Made by a program: the position numbers and the translations under genes. Positions 56,556-64,000 of a stretch of 64,000 bases of DNA are shown here, in pieces (position 1 is the stretch's first letter; each line of letters starts with the position of its first letter). The notes beneath the pieces are model-generated. The model was not told where the DNA came from and did no database searches. It was given only the letters and a program-made list of their open reading frames with translations. Source of the DNA: Candidatus Aegiribacteria sp. MLS_C (GTDB taxonomy: Bacteria > Fermentibacterota > Fermentibacteria > Fermentibacterales > JCC-6); contig LQBI01000032.1 in NCBI GenBank assembly GCA_002030045.1, positions 62,001 to 126,000 on the forward strand. The letters run 5' to 3'.

Positions 56556-57803
56556 TTACCGCGGCCACAGCTCGTGGACCGAGGCTATCCTGCCGAGGAC
56601 CGCGGATGCGACCGCGGTGCCTATTCCCGCGAGATAGGTCTCACCCTTGCCCTGCTTCCCCTTGAAGTTCCTGTTGGAAGTGCTGACCTGCACCTCGCCG
56701 GAGCCCGTCATGCCTATCTGTCCGGAGGCGCAGCCTGCGCAGCCGGCGTTGCTGATTATGCCTCCCGCGTCGAAGATGACCTTCAGGTAACCTTCGTCCA
56801 GGAGCCTGGACCATGTGGTCCTGGTGGCGGGGACCACCTTCAGCATCACGCCGGGGGCGACCTTCCTGCCGCGAAGCAGTTCCGCCGTCAGGACGAGGTC
56901 CTCGTAGGTGCCGTTGGTGCAGCTCCCTATGAAGACCCCGTCCACCCTCACGCTGGTCATCTCGTGGACCGGGAAGACGTTGGTGGGACTGGGAGGGCAG
57001 GCTATCATCGGCATGAGTCCCTCTATGTCCAGGGTGTACTCCGCCTCGTATTCCGCATCGGGATCTGCGTACACAGCGTCCTCCCTGCTGATGCCGAAGT
57101 ATTGCAGGACGTTGCCGTTGGGCGGAATGAGGGCGATTATCGCCCCCATCTCGGTAGCGAGACTGGAAAGGGTTATGCAGTCGGGCAGTGTTGCCTGCTC
57201 TGCCCAGGGTCCATAGACCTCCACCGACTTCCCGAGCAGCTCGTGTCCGCTGAACCTTCCCAGCATGGCCAGGGCCACGTCCTTGGCCTCCGTCCCCCTG
57301 GACGGCATTCCCTGAAGCTCCACTCTCACGCTTGGCGGGACCTCGAACCACACCTTGCCGGTCTTGAACGCGAAAGCTATGTCCGTATCACCCATTCCCT
57401 GGCCGAACGCACCCACGGAGCCCATGATGTTCAGATGGCTGTCGGTACCGACCGTGGTGGTGCCTGGGAGTCCGTAACCCTCCTCTATGGTAACATGGGA
57501 GCCGATCCCGGCGTCCACGTCGTAGACGCGGATGCCGCGGTCCCTTGCGAATTCCCTTATCCGCTGCTGGTTTTCCGCATAGGGGATGGTGTTCGCCGGG
57601 ACGTTGCAGTCGAAGGTGAAGAACGTCTTCCCGGGATCCGCCACCGGCGAGTCGCCCCCGTACTGCTCGAGGTTCGCCACCACGCTGGCGCCGGCGAAAT
57701 CCCTGGCCGTCCTGTTGTCGATTCCCATCCACACCACGTCGCCGGCCCTGCAGTCCCCGCCTCCGTGCCTGCCGATTATCTTCTCTACAATGGTCCTGCC
57801 CAT
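56556..57803 (-). CDS. 3-isopropylmalate dehydratase-family (aconitase superfamily) large subunit
   Basis: Start MGRTIVEKIIGRHGG; VGTDSHLNIMGSVGAFGQGMGDTDIAFA; GSCTNGTYEDL; NAGCAGCASGQIG; STSNRNFKGKQG. Confidence 0.9.
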   Translation of the reverse strand: MGRTIVEKIIGRHGGGDCRAGDVVWMGIDNRTARDFAGASVVANLEQYGGDSPVADPGKTFFTFDCNVPANTIPYAENQQRIREFARDRGIRVYDVDAGIGSHVTIEEGYGLPGTTTVGTDSHLNIMGSVGAFGQGMGDTDIAFAFKTGKVWFEVPPSVRVELQGMPSRGTEAKDVALAMLGRFSGHELLGKSVEVYGPWAEQATLPDCITLSSLATEMGAIIALIPPNGNVLQYFGISREDAVYADPDAEYEAEYTLDIEGLMPMIACPPSPTNVFPVHEMTSVRVDGVFIGSCTNGTYEDLVLTAELLRGRKVAPGVMLKVVPATRTTWSRLLDEGYLKVIFDAGGIISNAGCAGCASGQIGMTGSGEVQVSTSNRNFKGKQGKGETYLAGIGTAVASAVLGRIASVHELWPR

Positions 57804-58567
57804 CTCTGCCTCCTGTTGATGTCGTCGGTATGCCATTCACCCCTGGGATCCCTGCCCAGGACGATGCACTTCAGGAAGGTCGGAGGTAGTCCCTCTTCCG
57901 AGTACCTTCGGGAATACTCCTCCAGGTCGAAGGGGACCCTCTCCCAGCTCAACGATATCGCCCCGGTGTGGTCGTCCACCTCCAGAACAGACAGGGTGGA
58001 CTCGCCGGGAAGTGTTCCTCCGCCTACGCTTCCGGGGTTGAATATCATGCCCTCGGCCACCGACCTGAGGAACATCCCGTGAGTATGCCCCAGGGCCAGG
58101 ACATCGCAGGAGTTCCGTCTGAGGGCGAAGCCGTATACCTCGTTCGTGTCGTGCTCCCCCAGGCTTCCGGTCACGTTGCCGGGAAGTCCGTGGACGCAGA
58201 GTACCTCGCGTATTCCAATTCGCAGCCTGATCTCCATCGGGAGCTTCCTCAGGAACTTCCTCTGTCCGGCGTCCAGCTGGTCCATCGTCCACTGCATGGA
58301 ATCGGCGGCCATTCTCTGCCAGTGTACGTTCTCGAACCGGTCCCCGGTGTCCTCCCTGCCCCTTCCCGCCGCCCTGTCGCAGTTACCCTGCACGCAACCG
58401 ATACCCTTCAACCTCACGAAATCCACCACCTCGGACGGAAACGGTCCGTAGCCCACCAGGTCCCCCAGGCAGACCACCAGGTCGGTTCCCGCCGAGGACA
58501 GGCGTTCCCAGCAGGCACGAAGGCCGGGCAGGTTCCCGTGAACGTCCGATATGAATCCGATCCTCAT
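57785..58567 (-). CDS. Metallophosphoesterase (YfcE-like)
   Basis: MRIGFISDVHGNLPGLRACWERL; CLGDLVGYGPFP; VQGNCDRAA; LGHTHGMF; NPGSVGGGT. Confidence 0.9.
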   Translation of the reverse strand: MRIGFISDVHGNLPGLRACWERLSSAGTDLVVCLGDLVGYGPFPSEVVDFVRLKGIGCVQGNCDRAAGRGREDTGDRFENVHWQRMAADSMQWTMDQLDAGQRKFLRKLPMEIRLRIGIREVLCVHGLPGNVTGSLGEHDTNEVYGFALRRNSCDVLALGHTHGMFLRSVAEGMIFNPGSVGGGTLPGESTLSVLEVDDHTGAISLSWERVPFDLEEYSRRYSEEGLPPTFLKCIVLGRDPRGEWHTDDINRRQRWAGPL

Positions 58568-59751
58568 GACCTGAACTCCCTGGTGTAGATGAGAGCCTCC
58601 CTGACCATTCCGCCGTGGGCCGCCGCGTCACAGAGCGATAGATCCATCAGTTCCGTGCTGTTCCCGGCTTCCAGCGCACTGCGTACTCTTCCGCTGCCGG
58701 TCAGTATGTCCACCGGCATCTTACCGTACTCGTACTCGTACGGCGGGTCGTTCCACCGGGTGGAGGAATATTCAAAAAGCTCCATCATTATGCCCAGTGC
58801 CGTCCTGATCGGACGGAATGAATCCCTGTCGGTGACGTGTATCTCACAGCCGCTGCAGAGTTTTCCGCAGTGCTTGTTGAAGGTGGGGATGAAAGCGTGG
58901 GGTCTGAGGACCGCGCCCTCCATCCAGTCCTTGCCGTTGAGTCTGCGGCTGATTTCGAAACCGTCCAGCCAGGGGGCTCCGAAGACCCTGAAGGGTCTGG
59001 TGGTGCCCCTTCCCTCGGAGACGTTGGTAGACTCGAGGAGGCACATGCCGGCGTAGACGAGCGCCGTTCCGGGATCGGGCATGTTGGGGGAGGGATGGAC
59101 CCAGGGGTATTCGGACGGCAGCCATTCTCCGTCCCAGCCCTCGACCGTAACCACCGATGGTTCCGGCAGCCGGTCCAGGATGGAGAACAGCCTGGCCAGC
59201 TCTCCTATTGTGAGGCCGTGACGCGCCGGTATGCCGTACAGGCCCACGAAGGACTCGTAGCCTTCCTCCAGGGGCCTGCCCTCCACTACGGACAGACCCA
59301 GGGGATTGGGCCTGTCGAGGACCAACACCGGAACACCGGCGGCAGCGCAGGCCCTGAGGCAGTAGGCCATGGTGTAGACGTAGGTGTAGTAGCGTGATCC
59401 GATGTCCTGGAGGTCTACGACGAGACAGTCCAGACTCTCCAGCAGGGACGGCGCCGGTTCCCTGGAGCCGCCGTAGAGACTGTGGACCGGAATTCCGAAC
59501 TCCGGGTGAAGGTAGCCTTCCCACTCTATCATGTTGTCCTGTGTCTCGCCGTAGAATCCGTGCTGGGGGCCAAGGACCATCCTGAGGTCGATCCCGGGCA
59601 TTGCGGCCAGCACCTCCAGCGCCGAACTGTACCGGGAGTCCACGGCCGCGTAATGGGAAAGCAGACCGACGGACCTGCCGGGGATCAACTCCCTCTTCAG
59701 GCGGTCGAGCCCTGTTTTCACCGAGCCTTCACGGCGGAGGTCAGAACTCAA
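58564..59751 (-). CDS. NamZ/DUF1343-family exo-beta-N-acetylmuramidase-like
   Basis: GPQHGFYGETQDNMIEWEGY; VHSLYG; VVDLQDIGSRYYTYVYTM; DRPNPLG; WVHPSPNMPDPGTALVYAGMCLLESTNVSEGRGTTRPF. Confidence 0.88.
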   Translation of the reverse strand: MSSDLRREGSVKTGLDRLKRELIPGRSVGLLSHYAAVDSRYSSALEVLAAMPGIDLRMVLGPQHGFYGETQDNMIEWEGYLHPEFGIPVHSLYGGSREPAPSLLESLDCLVVDLQDIGSRYYTYVYTMAYCLRACAAAGVPVLVLDRPNPLGLSVVEGRPLEEGYESFVGLYGIPARHGLTIGELARLFSILDRLPEPSVVTVEGWDGEWLPSEYPWVHPSPNMPDPGTALVYAGMCLLESTNVSEGRGTTRPFRVFGAPWLDGFEISRRLNGKDWMEGAVLRPHAFIPTFNKHCGKLCSGCEIHVTDRDSFRPIRTALGIMMELFEYSSTRWNDPPYEYEYGKMPVDILTGSGRVRSALEAGNSTELMDLSLCDAAAHGGMVREALIYTREFRS

Positions 59752-60514
59752 GCCGGTCTCCCCGGCGGAGGATCACCACCCTGTCCCTGAACCTCCTGGC
59801 CACGTCCTTCTCGATCTCGTGCCTGTCCCAGGGCTTCAGGTGGAACGCGTACACCGGTATGTCGGGACGGTCCAGCTTGTTCAGCTCCACCTCAAGCAGC
59901 GAGGGGGTGAGGTGGTTGCTGGCTATCGCGGTATCCTCCCTTGAATCGGGAAAGGAAATCTCCGCCAGAATGATCCTGAGGTCGTCGATCTCAGCTGCCT
60001 TCTTCCAGATCGAGAACGTGGGGCCGGTATCGCCGGTATGCAGCATCGAGCCGGTGCTCGTCCTGAAGATGAAGCCCCTGGCCCCCGCCCCGTGACACAC
60101 GGGCTCCGCCCAGGCGGAGATACCTCCCGGAAGCTGGAACCACTTCCTGTCCTCCATCTCCTCGTACACCAGAGTCGGCCCGCTGGTGGTCTTGATGCGG
60201 CTGAAATCCGGCCAGATCAGGTCGTTCATGTAGTGCTTCCTGACTATCTCCAGGCATGCCCTGCTCCCCATGACCCTGAGAGGCTCGTCCCTTATGGCCA
60301 CCGTAGCGTCTATCATGAAACCCAGTTCAAGGACATGGTCGAGGTGCGCATGGGTGAGGAGTACCATCTCGACGTTCTGCTGCTGGGACCCGGAGAGCAT
60401 GGATGCGGAACCCGCATCCAGGAGCACGGCTTCGCCCAGGAGCATGGAGCAAAGGTTGCATCCGTACTGCTTCGACCCGTCCACTCCTATGATATCAAGA
60501 TACACTTCCCTCAT
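59741..60514 (-). CDS. MBL-fold hydrolase, class II cAMP phosphodiesterase-like
   Basis: Start MREVYLDIIGVDGSKQYG; LLTHAHLDHVLELG; LHTGDTGPTF; AEISFPDS. Confidence 0.75.
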   Translation of the reverse strand: MREVYLDIIGVDGSKQYGCNLCSMLLGEAVLLDAGSASMLSGSQQQNVEMVLLTHAHLDHVLELGFMIDATVAIRDEPLRVMGSRACLEIVRKHYMNDLIWPDFSRIKTTSGPTLVYEEMEDRKWFQLPGGISAWAEPVCHGAGARGFIFRTSTGSMLHTGDTGPTFSIWKKAAEIDDLRIILAEISFPDSREDTAIASNHLTPSLLEVELNKLDRPDIPVYAFHLKPWDRHEIEKDVARRFRDRVVILRRGDRLEF

Positions 60515-61653
60515 CCTCTCCCGGTGATCACCCTGGGCAGGAACGGGCTGATCCTGGTAACGATCTCGTAGTTGATCGTCCCCACCCACTCGGCCATGGT
60601 CTCAGCGGATATGCTCTCGTCCCCGTCCCTTCCGAGGAGGACCACCTCGTCCTCCAGCCGGGCTTCGGGAATGTCCGTGAGATCTACCATGATGAGATTC
60701 ATGCAAACCCTTCCCAGGACCTGGGCCCTCCTTCCCCTCACCAGAACATGGGCGGTGTTGCCGCACTTCCTGTCGTAACCGTCTGCGTAACCTACGGGAA
60801 GAACGCCCAGCCTGGTCAGCCTGTTGGTCCTGTATGTGCATCCGTAGCCTATGAAGCTGTCCGGAGGAAGCTGCTTGATCTGGACTATCCTCGTCTTCCA
60901 GGACAGTACCGGACGCAGTTCCGGCACTCCTCCGCCCCCGGATCTGGCGGAAAGGTAGGTCTCCCTGGAGGGCCAGAGGCCGTAGAGACCGATCCCTGTC
61001 CTCAGCATGTCGAAATGCGTCTCCGGAAAGAGTATGGTGGCGGCGGTGCATGCGGTATGGATTATTCCCGGCCTCAGCCCCTGCTCCTCGAGTTCCCTTA
61101 CGACCTTCCCGAACACTTCCAGCTGCCCCTCGGCGTAGCTGTGGTTCAGTGTGTCCTCGATGTTGGCGAAATGCGTGGAGAGTCCCTCGACCCTCACTCC
61201 GGGAACACCGGCAGCGGTACGGACGAACCGGGACGCATCCTCCGGCATGATCCCCTGTCTTCCGGTGCCGGTCTCGACCTTGAGGTGGACTCTGCATTCC
61301 TCTCCGGTACGAAGTACGCGGGCCAGTTCCTCCAGGGTCTCGTAGTTGTAGACGGTGAGTCTGAGGCCGGCATCCACGGCCTCCCTCAACCTCTCCAGGA
61401 GCACGTGTCCCAGCAGCAGCACGGGACGGTCCACACCTGCGGTCCTGAGTTCGAGGCCCTCCTCCAGGGAATTGACCGCGAACCAGTCAGCCGAAGGCAG
61501 GATGGAGGCCATCTCGGTAGAGCCGTGGCCGTAGGCGTTGGATTTGATCACGGCACAGAGGAGCATTCCTCCTTCGGAGGAGCAGGAACGGAGCTGCCGC
61601 AGGTTCCAGTCAGGGGCCGATCCGTCGATTTCTACCCACTTGAGGTGTTTCAT
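60511..61653 (-). CDS. alr: Alanine racemase
   Basis: MKHLKWVEIDGSAPDWNLRQLR; AVIKSNAYGHGS; HLKVETGTGRQGI; VLPVGYADGYDR; GRVCMNLIMVDLTDI. Confidence 0.93.
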   Translation of the reverse strand: MKHLKWVEIDGSAPDWNLRQLRSCSSEGGMLLCAVIKSNAYGHGSTEMASILPSADWFAVNSLEEGLELRTAGVDRPVLLLGHVLLERLREAVDAGLRLTVYNYETLEELARVLRTGEECRVHLKVETGTGRQGIMPEDASRFVRTAAGVPGVRVEGLSTHFANIEDTLNHSYAEGQLEVFGKVVRELEEQGLRPGIIHTACTAATILFPETHFDMLRTGIGLYGLWPSRETYLSARSGGGGVPELRPVLSWKTRIVQIKQLPPDSFIGYGCTYRTNRLTRLGVLPVGYADGYDRKCGNTAHVLVRGRRAQVLGRVCMNLIMVDLTDIPEARLEDEVVLLGRDGDESISAETMAEWVGTINYEIVTRISPFLPRVITGRG

Positions 61654-61660
61654 GGCATAA

Positions 61661-61689
61661 TCTATAAACACCATGTATTGTCCATGCAA
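61661..61689 (-). promoter_or_regulatory. Sigma70-like promoter for alr
   Basis: Minus strand TTGCAT (61689-61684), 17-bp spacer, TATAGA (61666-61661). Confidence 0.45.
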
Positions 61690-61730
61690 GGATGATAGCC
61701 GTCAGGAAGCACGGGGAAGGATGGGAGAAG

Positions 61731-62819
61731 ATGCCGGAAGTCTATTTCCTGCCCGCCGAGAAGACCAGGATGAAAGGGTGCTATTCGGAACTCCTCAGGG
61801 AGTTCGGTTCCGTCAGCGACCTCCGCCCTACCGACACGCTGGCGGTAAAGCTCCACCCGGGTGAGGAGGGGAACACCTCCTACGTGAAGCCCAAGGAGAT
61901 ACTCAGCGTTCTGGACGCGCTTCGACCGGGCACAGCAAGGATCTTCCTGACGGATACCAGTGTCCTCTACCCCGGCAGGAGGATGAACGCACCGGACTAT
62001 CTTCGACTTGCCCGGGAACACGGGTTCGGCCCGCCCCACACTCCTCCATTCATAGTCGCCGACGGTCTCCGCGGTGAGAACGAGGTCCTGGTCGAGACAC
62101 CCGCCGGTTTCGATACCCGGAGGGCTCACGTTGCTTCCGCTATCGCCAGCGCTGATGCAATGGCGGTGGTCAGCCACTTCAAGGGACATCTGCTCACCGG
62201 TTTCGGAGGAGCGTTGAAAAACCTCGGCATGGGATGCGCCTCCCGGGCGGGCAAGCTCTACCAGCATTCCTCCGTTAAACCGGTCATCAGAGTGGAAAGA
62301 TGCACGGGGTGCGGCATCTGCGCTTCCCACTGCCATGCGGAGGCGATAACCGTCGACGGGACCGCAGCGATCGACTTGGAACTCTGCACCGGGTGCGGAG
62401 AGTGTCTCGGACGCTGTCCCGAGGGAGCCGTCCGCGTCAGCTGGGACCAGGAGATGGGAGTGTTCGTCAGGAGGATGGTGGAGTACGCCTGGGCGGTGGT
62501 TTCCGTCTCCCGTCCTCTCCTGTACGTAAATTTCGTGACATCGGTGGTTCCGGACTGCGATTGCATGCAAGATACCGGACCTGCACTGGTGCCTGACATA
62601 GGTATACTGGCATCTTCGGACCCCGTTGCGGTTGACGCGGCGTCCCTCGACCTGGTCACCGCGGCTCCGCCGGCCGGGGACTCTCCTGTCAGGGCGGGGG
62701 CCGGGAAGGACAAGTTCAGGGCATTCCGGCCGGATATCGACGGCGAGCTTCAGCTCAGGGAAGCGCAATCGATCGGCCTGGGCTCCACCGAGTACAGGCT
62801 GGTCAGGGTATGCCGGTGA
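61731..62819 (+). CDS. DUF362 protein with two [4Fe-4S] ferredoxin motifs
   Basis: SHFKGHLLTGFGGALKNLGMGCASRAGK; CTGCGICASHCHAEAI and CTGCGECLGRCPEGAV; SD GGATGGGAG before ATG 61731. Confidence 0.88.
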   Translation: MPEVYFLPAEKTRMKGCYSELLREFGSVSDLRPTDTLAVKLHPGEEGNTSYVKPKEILSVLDALRPGTARIFLTDTSVLYPGRRMNAPDYLRLAREHGFGPPHTPPFIVADGLRGENEVLVETPAGFDTRRAHVASAIASADAMAVVSHFKGHLLTGFGGALKNLGMGCASRAGKLYQHSSVKPVIRVERCTGCGICASHCHAEAITVDGTAAIDLELCTGCGECLGRCPEGAVRVSWDQEMGVFVRRMVEYAWAVVSVSRPLLYVNFVTSVVPDCDCMQDTGPALVPDIGILASSDPVAVDAASLDLVTAAPPAGDSPVRAGAGKDKFRAFRPDIDGELQLREAQSIGLGSTEYRLVRVCR

Positions 62820-62865
62820 ACTATTCGGCGGGGGCACTCGCGGAAGACTCTCAGGATCATCTCCG

Positions 62866-63565
62866 GTGATCCGCGGCACCGGGTACCGCGCGGCTTTCAA
62901 CATGAGTCTGGGAGCGCTCTTCCTGTCCCTTGTCCCTGTCTTCGTCAAGATAATACCCGAAGGATCGGGGATACTCATCCTCCCAGAAGCTCTTCATGAG
63001 GGGTCTCGTCGCCACGGCGGTCCTGGGCGGGCGGCTCGAACGCCTTCAGCTCCTGGCAATCATCGCGGGTTTCTCCGGAATCGTGGTCATCAGGTCTGGA
63101 AGAGTTCCGCTGACCGTCCCGGCGGTCCTGGCCGTCGTCTCTGCAGTCCTCTCCGGAGCGGCGTATACCACCCTGAGGGCTTTTCGAAGGAGCGACAGGT
63201 CCCTCATCGTGGTCTTCTGGTTCTCCGCGGCCATCACGCTGGTGTTCCTTCCGGCGGTGATAGCGGGAGGGGTCCTGCCCGGACCTCTGGACCTGCTGTT
63301 CCTGTTCGGGATCGGTATCGCAGGGGCCGCCGGTCAGCTATTCATGACCAGGGCGTACAGGTACGCTCCGGGAGGAGAGGCGGCGATCTACGGATATCTC
63401 AGCGTTGTCTTCTCCGTTGTCTGGCAGGTTGTGCTGTTCGGCTCGGTACCGGAGACGGTGGTGCTGGCCGGCGCCGGCCTGGTTCTCCTGGGGGGCTGGC
63501 TGAACTACATCGGCGGCAGGAACGGCTCCATTTTACCGCGGACCGACAGGCATCACCTATATTAG
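62866..63565 (+). pseudogene. DMT/EamA-family transporter with internal deletion and frameshift
   Basis: GTG 62866 frame: VIRGTGYRAAFNMSLGALFLSLVPVFVKIIPEGSG (TM1-like). The +1 frame then carries KLFMRGLVATAVLGGRLERLQLLAIIAGFSGIVVI... to 63565. The TM2-TM4 part of the first EamA half is missing. Confidence 0.6.
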
Positions 63566-63603
63566 AAATGGTTCATATTGCACCGACCCAACAGGAGGAG
63601 AGT

Positions 63604-64000
63604 ATGAAGTACCTGTATTCAACTGCGTTGTTTTGCCTGATGATGGCCGGCTGCGGCGGTTCCGCAGATCCTGTTTCGGCGGACATCCCGACCATGCCGG
63701 TGGACACCCTTCACGTGGATCTTGTCATCGGTGAGGAGCTGGGGGATTCCACCAGCACCTTCGGTTCCATAGTAGGCGCCCTGACGGACAGCGAGGGCCG
63801 CATGATTGTCCAGGACCAGGTCGAGGGCGCGGTGAAACTCTACGCTCCCGATGGGGAGTACATAAGGCATATCGCAAGGAGGGGAAGCGGTCCCGGGGAG
63901 CTTGGCTTACCGTGGGGAATGTTCGCCTTCCCGGACGGCAGGCTCGCTGTTCTCGACCTGATGAAGCAGGGATTCGTGGTCTTCGACGATTCCCTCGAGT
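63604..64000 (+). CDS. Lipoprotein with beta-propeller (6-bladed NHL-like) start, truncated by window edge
   Basis: Manual translation from AGGAGGAGAGT-ATG: MKYLYSTALFCLMMAGCGGSADP...GAVKLYAPDGEYIRHIARRGSGPGELGLPWGMFAFPDGRLAVLD. Open to 64000, so missing from the ORF track. Confidence 0.8.
   Translation, partial: MKYLYSTALFCLMMAGCGGSADPVSADIPTMPVDTLHVDLVIGEELGDSTSTFGSIVGALTDSEGRMIVQDQVEGAVKLYAPDGEYIRHIARRGSGPGELGLPWGMFAFPDGRLAVLDLMKQGFVVFDDSLE

Noticed and set aside
56490-58082. 530-aa plus-strand ORF
   Set aside because: Antisense to the LeuC-like and metallophosphoesterase genes.
61662-62978. 438-aa minus-strand ORF
   Set aside because: Antisense to the DUF362 ferredoxin gene with conserved Cys clusters.
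1-64000. tRNA, rRNA, CRISPR, IS/transposase or prophage content
   Set aside because: No such pattern recognised by eye; the xer-type recombinase alone is not evidence of a mobile element. A tRNAscan-SE/Infernal run would be decisive.

Overview
The window is a gene-dense, GC-rich bacterial chromosomal segment. It looks like ordinary housekeeping and cell-envelope gene content from an uncultured Gram-negative lineage; I infer an FCB-like phylum with low confidence. About 55 genes can be supported. Nearly all are on the minus strand, in long collinear runs with 1-20 bp overlaps (many ATGA). Recognisable genes: ispH fused to a UbiA-like domain, uvrB, pheT/pheS of the archaeal/eukaryotic-like short-beta type, a caspase-like (C14) protein, a xer-type recombinase, a LysM protein, lon, an hsp20-like gene, a TPR-PEGA-TonB protein, recG, a panE-like gene, secA, a YbhN-like flippase, PBP1A, a GspE/PilB-type ATPase, a thymidine phosphorylase, a GT51 transglycosylase with a long N-terminal region, a pyrF/rlpA/pyrD/pyrK/TPR/pyrC cluster, a class II aldolase-like gene, trkH/trkA-like genes, lepB, radC, leuC/leuD-like genes, a metallophosphoesterase, a NamZ/DUF1343 gene, an MBL-fold hydrolase, alr, a DUF362 ferredoxin and a damaged DMT transporter. 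Two edge-truncated genes (sulfatase-like at 1-783 minus; lipoprotein at 63604-64000 plus) are missing from the ORF track because they run off the window. I found no rRNA, tRNA, CRISPR array, transposase or phage module. No single clearly new system stands out. The best leads are the IspH-UbiA fusion, the caspase-like protein, the L7/L12-like repeat protein, the AsmA-like/GT51 protein, a 22-bp tandem repeat covering the pyrF start, several non-ATG starts, and a few conserved-looking unknown genes.
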